Assembly (NCBI GenBank): GCA_022844525.1
Contig: JALHLO010000005.1
Span: forward strand, 1-43,216
Source: Ramlibacter sp.
GTDB taxonomy: Bacteria; Pseudomonadota; Gammaproteobacteria; Burkholderiales; Burkholderiaceae_C
Length of the DNA: 43,216 bases
Direction: 5' to 3'
In this document: positions 34,249 to 41,411 of the stretch, piece by piece
Numbering within the stretch: position 1 is the first letter of the stretch
Layout: the number at the start of each line of letters is the position of its first letter
Position numbers and translations under genes: made by a program
The notes under the pieces: model-generated
What the model was told of the DNA's origin: nothing
The model's database searches: none
What the model saw: the letters and a program-made list of their open reading frames with translations, nothing else

Positions 34249-35367
34249 TCAGGCGTCGCGCGCGAGGCGGAAGCCCAGGTGCGACATCGGGCTGTACGGG
34301 TCGCTGCCGCGCCGCGCGCTCGCGCGGTACGACATGCAGTAGTCGGCGTTGCAGAGGAAGGAGCCGCCGCGGATCACCCGCTTGGGCGCATGGGGCGGCA
34401 CGCCGGCATCCGCGGGATCGAAGCTGTCGTCGGGACCGCGCGGATTGTCGATCGCCTCGCGCGCGGCGCGCGCCTGCGCGGCGAAGTAGTCGGCGCGGTA
34501 CCAGTCGGCCACCCACTGCCAGGCATTGCCGGTCATGTCGCGCAGGCCGTAGCCGTTGGGCGGGAAGGTCCCGACCGGGGTCGTGCCGGCCGCGCCGCCG
34601 GCCTCGGGCCGGACCACCGGGAAGGGGCGGTCGCGGGTGTCCCAGTAGTTCGCCTGCCGCTCGCCACCCGGCGCGAGGTCGTCGCCCCACACGTAGGTGG
34701 CCTGCTCCAGGCCGCCGCGCGCGGCGAACTCCCACTCCGCCTCGGTCGGCAGGCGCTTGCCCGCCCAGCGCGCGTAGGCCCCCGCGTCCTCGTGGCTCAC
34801 CTGCACGACCGGATGGTCGCCCTTGCCGGCGATGGAACTGCGCGGGCCTTGCGGATGGCGCCAGTCCGCACCGGGCACGTAGCGCCACCACTGCGAATAG
34901 TCGTCCAGGCGCACCGGCGCCCGCGTCCCGACGAACACCATGGCGCCGGGCACCAGCACCTCGTCCGGCGGCCTGGCGGTGCCGGGGGGCAACTGCACGC
35001 GGACCGTTTCCCAGTCGGGCTTCTTCTCCGCGGTGGTCACGTAGCCCGTGCGCCGCACGAATTCGGCGAACTGGTCGTTCGTCACGTGGGTCACGTCGAT
35101 CCAGAAGCCGCGCAGGCGCACCGCGTGCGCGGGCCGCTCGTCGAAGCGCGCCAGCGCGTGGTCGCTTCCCATCAGGAAGGTCCCGCCGGGGATCCACGCC
35201 ATGTCCCTGGGCGTCGTGACGCCATCGCCGATGCGCACCACCGGCCGCCGGCCCGCGCGCTGTCGTGCGGTCCAGGCCCGCCAGCCCACCCAGCCGCCCG
35301 CGGCCGAGGCGGCGAGCGCGGCGCCGCCCAGCAGCAGGGTCCGGCGCGCGGGCCTAGTAGACGCCAT
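34249..35367 (-). CDS. Formylglycine-generating enzyme (SUMF1 family) with export-type N-terminus
   Basis: A 372-residue sulfatase-modifying factor. The FGE fold spans about 50-370 (MAWIPGGTFLMGSD, LPTEAEWEFAARGG, NGYGLRDMTGNAWQWVADWY). Both catalytic cysteines of true FGEs are present, C339 and C344, in IRGGSFLCNADYCMSYR with the exact C-x4-C spacing of human C336/C341. The enzyme uses oxygen and copper to turn a sulfatase Cys into formylglycine. The N-terminus MASTRPARRTLLLGGAALA looks like a Tat signal or membrane anchor, unusual for a bacterial FGE. Its start overlaps the sulfatase stop by 14 bp, so the pair is cotranslated. Confidence 0.9.
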   Translation of the reverse strand: MASTRPARRTLLLGGAALAASAAGGWVGWRAWTARQRAGRRPVVRIGDGVTTPRDMAWIPGGTFLMGSDHALARFDERPAHAVRLRGFWIDVTHVTNDQFAEFVRRTGYVTTAEKKPDWETVRVQLPPGTARPPDEVLVPGAMVFVGTRAPVRLDDYSQWWRYVPGADWRHPQGPRSSIAGKGDHPVVQVSHEDAGAYARWAGKRLPTEAEWEFAARGGLEQATYVWGDDLAPGGERQANYWDTRDRPFPVVRPEAGGAAGTTPVGTFPPNGYGLRDMTGNAWQWVADWYRADYFAAQARAAREAIDNPRGPDDSFDPADAGVPPHAPKRVIRGGSFLCNADYCMSYRASARRGSDPYSPMSHLGFRLARDA

Positions 35368-37519
35368 GGCTGCGGGGGCACGCCGTGCCCGCGTTCTGCC
35401 GGATGAGCTGGCCGTCCGCCGCATCGGTGCGGGCGTCGGCGAAGAAGTCGTAGACGCTGGACAGCCCCCACTGGTCGGCGATCTGGCGCCAGTTCACCAG
35501 GTCCTGGTCGTCGACGCTGCCGTCCCGGTTGCCGTCGCCCGGGCAGGCGGGCTCGGAGGCGAGCAGGTCGTCCAGCTTCGCGGTCAGCTCGCCGTACACG
35601 CGCTGCAGTTCCACCGACAGGGGCGCCAGCAGCAGGTTGCGGTCCGGGTTGTCCAGCAAGGGCGTCGGCGTGGCCTGGTCGATCTCGTAGAACTCGTTGG
35701 TGGTCACGGCACTGCAGCTGTCGGCGGCGGTGTCGTAGGTCTGGGTCGTGTTGCGGACGATCTTGTAGCGCTCGTTGCGCAGCGCGCTGGAGATCTCGGG
35801 CAGCGTGGACACCATGGCCTGCCCCGACCGGTGCAAGGCCTGGTTGACCTGGCAGCAGCCCGCGTAGCCGGTGCCCCCGTTGGGCACCACCGAGGGATCG
35901 GTGTAGCCGCTGCCCCACCAGACGCCGGCGTTGTCCTCGCACACGCTCTTGGTCATCGGGATCTGCGTGCAGGCCGTGTTGATCACGCAGGGGCCGTTGC
36001 GTCCGCCGTTGGCCTGGGTGTTGAAGCCGCTTTGCGCGAAGTTGATGGTGCGCAGGCCGGGCTGGTCGGCCCGCGTCAGGTAGGGCAGCAGGGCCACCGA
36101 ATCCAGCGAGCGCGGCACCGTCCGGTGGACGTCGATGCCCGCCAGCTCGCCGAACAGCTGGAACACGTCGACCATGTTGACCATGTGCTCCACGGCGCGG
36201 CCGGGCTGCGCCACCTGGGGACCGGCGACGATCAGCGGGTCCCAGATGCCGGTCTGGTAGGTCGTGCCCTTGGCCAGCTGCGCGTTGAAGGGCGGCTTGA
36301 CCGTGAAGCCCATGGAGCCGTTGTCGCCGACGATCACGATCACCGTGTTGGTGGCCTTCGGGTCGTATTGCAGGGCGCCGTCGGCGCCGCGCCTGGCGAT
36401 GCCGGTCTCCACCAGGATGCGGCCGAACTCGGTGTCCATCGCCTCGGTCATCTGGTTCTGCAGCACGCGGCCGGCCAGCACGCCGTTGCAGTCCAGGGCG
36501 TCCTTGTCGGCATGGCCGCTGTGCGGCACCAGGCCCATGGGCGGCTGCTGCAGCGGCGTGTGGGCGGCGCTGAAGCTGACGGTCGCCATCCACGGGCGCC
36601 CGGGCGCGCGCGCCTTGATCCAGGCGATCGCCGCATCGGCCTCGATCTTCGTGCGGTAGCCGCGCCCGCGCGGGTCGTCCAGCGGCACCGGCTCCACGCT
36701 GGTGCCGTTGACCACCACCAGCGGCGACACGTAGTAGGCGTTCTCGCGCCGGAAGTCCAGCGTCGCGGGCCGCACCCCGCAGGCCTGGTTGGGGACGAGG
36801 ATGCCGCCGGCCTGCAGGCATTGCAGCCCCGCCGCGTCTTCGGACGGCCGGGCCCGGGTCATGATGCTGCAGCTGCCGTCCGCCCGCCAGCAGGCTCCCG
36901 TGTCGGCGCCCCCGGGCTGACCGGCGGGGGGCACGAAGCCGCAGGAATAGGTCCGGGCCGGGGCGATGCCGCCGGCGGTGGTGTCGATGGAGGCCGGCAC
37001 GCCGGCGATCCAGCCGGTGAAATGGTCCCAGCCCAGGACCGACGGCGTGCCGTTGCCGGCCTGGTTGTGGTCCGGGCCGGCCAGGTGGAACTTGCCGAAC
37101 ATGCCGTTCTCGTAGCCCACCTGCTTGAGCAGCTTCGGCACCGTCGCGTCGTAGGGCGAGACCTGCGACTGCGCCAGGTCGTTGGGGCCGATCGCCTGGT
37201 AGATGTTGGTCCGGTGCGGGAAGCGGCCGACGAAGAAGGCGGCGCGCCCCGGCGAGCATTCGGGCATGGACCAGGTGTTGCGGAAGCGCACCCCGGCGGC
37301 GGCCACGGCGTCCATGTTGGGCACCGACGGGGGGACCGGGCCGCCGTAGCCGAAGGCCGCCATCTGGTCGATGCCGACGTCGTCCATGATGACGAACAGG
37401 ATGTTGGGCGGCCGCTCGCCCCGGCCCCCGCCACCGCTGCACGACGTCAGCGCCAGCACGGCGCAGGCCGCCAGCCAGCGCCACCACGCCGTCCTTCCCT
37501 TGCGCGCCGCCATCCTCAT
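35354..37519 (-). CDS. Sulfatase lipoprotein with dockerin-like C-terminal repeat
   Basis: A 721-residue type I sulfatase. Lipobox LTSC gives lipid-bearing C27. The metal-site start NILFVIMDDVG (39-49) and the formylglycine motif C88-S-P-G-R92 (PECSPGRAAFFVGRFPHR) identify it; the Cys form needs an FGE, which is encoded next. The catalytic domain runs to about 640 with many extra cysteines. The tail (659-721) carries a perfect calcium-loop pattern D662-x-N664-x-D666-G-x-V669-D-x2-D673 and a weaker second copy (DARTDAADGQLIRQ), resembling dockerin type I repeats. GGAG precedes the ATG at 37519. Substrate unknown. Confidence 0.9.
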   Translation of the reverse strand: MRMAARKGRTAWWRWLAACAVLALTSCSGGGGRGERPPNILFVIMDDVGIDQMAAFGYGGPVPPSVPNMDAVAAAGVRFRNTWSMPECSPGRAAFFVGRFPHRTNIYQAIGPNDLAQSQVSPYDATVPKLLKQVGYENGMFGKFHLAGPDHNQAGNGTPSVLGWDHFTGWIAGVPASIDTTAGGIAPARTYSCGFVPPAGQPGGADTGACWRADGSCSIMTRARPSEDAAGLQCLQAGGILVPNQACGVRPATLDFRRENAYYVSPLVVVNGTSVEPVPLDDPRGRGYRTKIEADAAIAWIKARAPGRPWMATVSFSAAHTPLQQPPMGLVPHSGHADKDALDCNGVLAGRVLQNQMTEAMDTEFGRILVETGIARRGADGALQYDPKATNTVIVIVGDNGSMGFTVKPPFNAQLAKGTTYQTGIWDPLIVAGPQVAQPGRAVEHMVNMVDVFQLFGELAGIDVHRTVPRSLDSVALLPYLTRADQPGLRTINFAQSGFNTQANGGRNGPCVINTACTQIPMTKSVCEDNAGVWWGSGYTDPSVVPNGGTGYAGCCQVNQALHRSGQAMVSTLPEISSALRNERYKIVRNTTQTYDTAADSCSAVTTNEFYEIDQATPTPLLDNPDRNLLLAPLSVELQRVYGELTAKLDDLLASEPACPGDGNRDGSVDDQDLVNWRQIADQWGLSSVYDFFADARTDAADGQLIRQNAGTACPRSHGVY

Positions 37520-37603
37520 CGCCGGATCTCCGTGGGAACGGGAAACCCGGAATCTACACGGCGGGCGCCCGCCTGCCTCGCGCCTTTGATCGGCGAACGG
37601 CGC

Positions 37604-39250
37604 TCAGACGTCGATCGCCGAGGCCGACCCCGCCTTCTTGCGCAGCTCGAACTTCTGGATCTTGCCGGTGGACGTCTTGGGCAGCTCGCCGAACACCACG
37701 GCCCGCGGCACCTTGAAGCCCGCCAGGTGCTTCCTGCAGTGCGCCACCACGTCCTCGGGCGTGAGGCTGGAGCCCGGCTTCAGTTCGACGAAGGCGCAGG
37801 GCGTCTCGCCCCACTTCGCATCCGGCTTGGCCACCACCGCCGCGGCCAGCACGTCGGGGTGGCGGTACAGCACGTCCTCCACCTCGATCGACGAGATGTT
37901 CTCGCCGCCCGAGATGATGATGTCCTTGCTGCGGTCCTTGATCTTGATGTAGCCGTCCGGGTACTGCACCGCGAGGTCGCCCGTGTGGTACCAGCCGCCG
38001 GCGAAGGCTTCCTGCGTCGCCTTCGGGTTCTTCAGGTAGCCCTTCATCGTGATGTTGCCGCGGAACATGATCTCGCCCATGGTCTCGCCGTCCCAGGGCA
38101 CCGGCTGCATGGTCTGCGAATCGAGCACCTGCGCGCTGCGCTGCAGGTGGTAGCGCACGCCCTGGCGGGCGTTCAGCCGCGCGCGCTCGCCGATGTCCAG
38201 CCGGTCCCAGGACTCGTGCTTGGCGCAGGCGGTGGCGGGGCCGTAGACCTCGGTGAGGCCATAGACATGGGTCAGGTCGAAGCCCATCTTCTCCATGCCT
38301 TCGATCAGCGAGGCGGGCGGCGCCGCGCCGGCCACCATCGCCTTCACGCCCTGGGGCAGGCCCTTCCTCAGCTCCTCGGGCGCGTTCACCAGCAGGCCGT
38401 GCACGATTGGCGCGCCGCAGTAGTGGGTGACGCCGTGTTCGCGGATCGCATCGGCCATGGCCCTGGCCTCGACCTTGCGCAGGCACACGTTGACACCGGC
38501 GCGCGCCGCGATGGTCCAGGGGAAGCACCAGCCGTTGCAGTGGAACATGGGCAGCGTCCACAGGTAGACCGCGTGCTTGGGCAGGTCCCATTCCAGGATG
38601 TTGGAGATCGCGTTGATCGCCGCGCCGCGGTGGTGGTAGACCACGCCCTTGGGGTTGCCGGTGGTGCCGCTGGTGTAGTTCAGCGCGATCGCGTCCCACT
38701 CGTCGGCGGGCAGTTCCCAGGCGAAGGCCGGGTCGCCCTGGCCCAGGAACTCCTCGTAGGTCGTGCTGCCGATGCGCTGCGCGTCGCCGGCGAAGAGCGC
38801 GTCCTCCGCGTCGATCACCAGCAGCGGCTTCGCCTCCTTGCGCAGGGCGATCGCCTTGCGCATCACCGGCGCGAACTCCGGGTCGACGATCACGGCCTTG
38901 GCCTCGCCGTGCTCCAGCATGAAGGCGATGGCCTCCGGGTCGAGGCGCGTGTTCAGGGTGTTGAGCACCGCGCCCGCCATCGGGATGCCGAAGTGCGCCT
39001 CCACCATGGGCGGCGTGTTGGGCAGCATCACCGCCACCGTGTCGCCCTTGCCCAGCCCGGACCGCTGCAGGGCGCTCGCCAGCCGCCGGCAGCGCTCGTA
39101 GGTCTGCTGCCAGTTGCGGCGCAGCGGGCCGTGGATGACCGCGGTGCGCTGGGGGTAGACCTCGGCGGTGCGCTCGAGGAACGAAAGCGGCGACAGCGGC
39201 GTGAAGTTCGCCGCGTTGCGCGGCAGGTCCTGTTCGAAGATGCTGGCCAT
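37604..39250 (-). CDS. Acyl-CoA synthetase (AMP-forming)
   Basis: A 548-residue ANL-family ligase that activates a carboxylic acid via acyl-AMP and joins it to CoA. The AMP-binding P-loop YTSGTTGNPKGVV spans 192-204; further motifs are VYGLTEVYGP, GGWYHTGDLAV and KDIIISGGENISS, with the catalytic Lys near the C-terminus (PKTSTGKIQKFELR). It resembles medium-chain or 3-methylmercaptopropionyl/aromatic type ligases in Burkholderiales. ATG at 39250 with TTGGAG upstream was chosen over a longer frame to 39340. It is divergent from dnaG across 67 bp. Confidence 0.92.
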   Translation of the reverse strand: MASIFEQDLPRNAANFTPLSPLSFLERTAEVYPQRTAVIHGPLRRNWQQTYERCRRLASALQRSGLGKGDTVAVMLPNTPPMVEAHFGIPMAGAVLNTLNTRLDPEAIAFMLEHGEAKAVIVDPEFAPVMRKAIALRKEAKPLLVIDAEDALFAGDAQRIGSTTYEEFLGQGDPAFAWELPADEWDAIALNYTSGTTGNPKGVVYHHRGAAINAISNILEWDLPKHAVYLWTLPMFHCNGWCFPWTIAARAGVNVCLRKVEARAMADAIREHGVTHYCGAPIVHGLLVNAPEELRKGLPQGVKAMVAGAAPPASLIEGMEKMGFDLTHVYGLTEVYGPATACAKHESWDRLDIGERARLNARQGVRYHLQRSAQVLDSQTMQPVPWDGETMGEIMFRGNITMKGYLKNPKATQEAFAGGWYHTGDLAVQYPDGYIKIKDRSKDIIISGGENISSIEVEDVLYRHPDVLAAAVVAKPDAKWGETPCAFVELKPGSSLTPEDVVAHCRKHLAGFKVPRAVVFGELPKTSTGKIQKFELRKKAGSASAIDV

Positions 39251-39317
39251 GCCGGTCTCCAATGCGATTGTGGGTGAAGCGTAGTCGGTTTCGGGGCGGT
39301 GCAGAATACCCGGGATC

Positions 39318-41171
39318 GTGGCCATCCCCCAGAACTTCATCCAGGAACTGCTCGCCCGCGCCGACGTCGTCGAGATCGTCGGCCGCTACGTGCAGTTGAA
39401 GAAGACCGGGGCGAATTTCTCGGGGCTGTGCCCGTTCCACGGCGAGAAGACGCCGTCCTTCACCGTCAGCCCGTCCAAGCAGTTCTTCCATTGCTTCGGC
39501 TGCGGCAAGAACGGCAATGCCATCGGCTTTCTGATGGATTACGCGGGCATGAACTTCGTGGAGGCGGTGAAGGACCTCGCCGGCCAGTACGGCATGCAGG
39601 TGCCCGAGGAGGACATCTCGCCGGCCGAGCGCGCGCGCCAGGCCGAACAGAAACAGAAGCAGGCGACGCTGACCGACGTGCTGGAGAAGGCGGGGGCCGC
39701 CTACCGCAAGCACCTGAAGAACTCGCCGAGGGCCATCGAATACTTCAGGAAGCGGGGCGTCTCCGGCGAGATCGCGCGCCAGTTCGGCCTGGGCTACGCC
39801 CCCGAAGGATGGCGCACGCTGGCCAGCGTCTTCCCCGAGTACGACGACCCGCTGCTGGCCGAAAGCGGCCTGGTGATCGTCAACGAGGAGGACGACAAGC
39901 GCTACGACCGCTTCCGCGACCGCGTGATGTTCCCCATCCGCAACGTCAAGGGCGAGTGCATCGGCTTCGGCGGCCGGGTGCTGGGCGACGAGAAGCCCAA
40001 GTACCTCAACTCGCCGGAGACGCCCGTCTTCAGCAAGGGCCGCGAGCTCTATGGCCTGTGGGAGGCGCGCAACGCGCTGCGCGAGCACGGCTTCGTGCTG
40101 GTGACCGAGGGCTACATGGACGTCATCGGGCTGGCGCAGCTGGGCTTCCCCAACGCCGTGGCCACCCTGGGCACGGCGTGCACCACCGACCACGTGCAGA
40201 AGCTGTTCCGCTTCACCGACAGCGTGGTCTTCAGCTTCGACGGCGACGCCGCCGGCCGGCGCGCGGCCCGCAAGGCCCTGGACGGCGCCCTGCCCTATGC
40301 CAGCGACGTGCGCAGCGTGAAGTTCCTGTTCCTGCCCTCCGAGCACGACCCGGACAGCTACATCCGCGAGTACGGGCACGAGGCCTTCGCCCGCTTCGTG
40401 CGGCAGGCGGTGCCCCTGAGCGAGTTCCTGGTGGATTCGGCGGCCGAAGGCTGCGACCTCGGCACCGCGGAAGGGCGCTCGAAGATGGTCAGCAACGCCG
40501 GCCCCCTGTGGAAGCAGCTGCCGGAAGGGGCGCTGCGCAAGCAGCTGCTCGGGGTGATCGCCGAGCGGGCCCAGCTGGGCGAGCACGACCTGATGGAGCT
40601 GTGGGGCCTGGCCCGCCCCGAAGGCAAGTCCGCGCCGAGGAAGCGCAAGGACGCGGAGTCGCCGTACAAGCAGCGCGCCTACGGCGCCGGCCGGCGGCAC
40701 GCGATCAAGCCCAAGACGATCGCCATGGCGGAACACATCGCGCGCGCGGTCCTGCGCAACTCCCAGGCCTGGGACCTGCTCACCAACGACGACCACCACC
40801 TGCTGTGCGAGCTGCAGTCGCCCCATGGCGACCTGTTTTCCTGGATCGACACCCGCTACCACGAGCACGGCGGCGAGCCCTGGGCGGTGCTGCAGCTGGG
40901 GATCGAGGGCCAGCCCTTTTCCGAGCTGGCCGCCCGGCTGAACGCGCTGGACGAGATGCAGCCCAGCGGCCGCGCCCACGACGTGGAGGAGGTCGGGGAG
41001 CCGGAATTGCGCCGGGCCATCACCCTGATCCACCTGGACGCGGTGGCCGAGGAGATCCAGCGGGTGGGCAAGCTTCCCGCCTCGGAACCGGGCCGCGTCG
41101 AGCGGCTTTACGAGCTCAGCCGGCGGCAGCGGGCGTTGCAGGAAAGCCAAAAGCCCCAGGCCAAGGCTTGA
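39318..41171 (+). CDS. dnaG: DNA primase
   Basis: A 617-residue primase that lays RNA primers at the replication fork. The CHC2 zinc finger has C38, H41, C59 and C62 (CPFHGEKTPSF ... HCFGCGKNG). The TOPRIM core has E264 (VTEGYMDVIGL) and the D308/D310 pair (SFDGDAAGRRAA). The C-terminal helicase-binding domain follows a basic linker (APRKRKDAESPYKQR). The start is GTG at 39318. It is followed by rpoD, the usual dnaG-rpoD part of the macromolecular synthesis operon; rpsU is not present upstream here. Confidence 0.97.
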   Translation: MAIPQNFIQELLARADVVEIVGRYVQLKKTGANFSGLCPFHGEKTPSFTVSPSKQFFHCFGCGKNGNAIGFLMDYAGMNFVEAVKDLAGQYGMQVPEEDISPAERARQAEQKQKQATLTDVLEKAGAAYRKHLKNSPRAIEYFRKRGVSGEIARQFGLGYAPEGWRTLASVFPEYDDPLLAESGLVIVNEEDDKRYDRFRDRVMFPIRNVKGECIGFGGRVLGDEKPKYLNSPETPVFSKGRELYGLWEARNALREHGFVLVTEGYMDVIGLAQLGFPNAVATLGTACTTDHVQKLFRFTDSVVFSFDGDAAGRRAARKALDGALPYASDVRSVKFLFLPSEHDPDSYIREYGHEAFARFVRQAVPLSEFLVDSAAEGCDLGTAEGRSKMVSNAGPLWKQLPEGALRKQLLGVIAERAQLGEHDLMELWGLARPEGKSAPRKRKDAESPYKQRAYGAGRRHAIKPKTIAMAEHIARAVLRNSQAWDLLTNDDHHLLCELQSPHGDLFSWIDTRYHEHGGEPWAVLQLGIEGQPFSELAARLNALDEMQPSGRAHDVEEVGEPELRRAITLIHLDAVAEEIQRVGKLPASEPGRVERLYELSRRQRALQESQKPQAKA

Positions 41172-41187
41172 ATTCCTCGGCCGCCGG

Positions 41188-41193
41188 TATAAT
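41188..41193 (+). promoter_or_regulatory. -10 box of an rpoD promoter
   Basis: Perfect TATAAT 16 nt after the dnaG stop and 218 nt before rpoD. No good -35 is found at 16-18 bp (a TTGAA lies too close), so strength is uncertain. Confidence 0.5.
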
Positions 41194-41411
41194 GTAGGGT
41201 TTGCTACGCGGCAAGAGCGACAGCAGCACCTCCGGACCGGCCCTCCGCGCAACGCGCGGCGCCCCAAGCGGGCACAGGCCACATCGCCGCAAGGACTGCA
41301 CACCAAATGTTCGCCCACCCATCTTGCCCGTAAGGCCCAGGTCGGCCTTCTTTCACCCGCGCCGGGTTGTCGTGGCGCATTTTTGTTCCTGCTGTCCTGT
41401 TCAGAGGTCGT
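41194..41411 (+). other. Long structured rpoD leader
   Basis: About 210 nt of 5' leader with two terminator-like hairpins: AAGGCC/GGCCTT (41332-41349) followed by CTTTC, and GCGCC/GGCGC (41359-41378) followed by ATTTTTG. No gene is seen. It could attenuate rpoD transcription. Confidence 0.4.

Noticed and set aside
35048-39277. A 1,409-codon open frame on the plus strand across the sulfatase/FGE and acyl-CoA synthetase genes
   Set aside because: It is antisense to three clear genes, has a His/Arg/Val/Gly-rich composition and no domain; it reflects high GC in the opposite strand.
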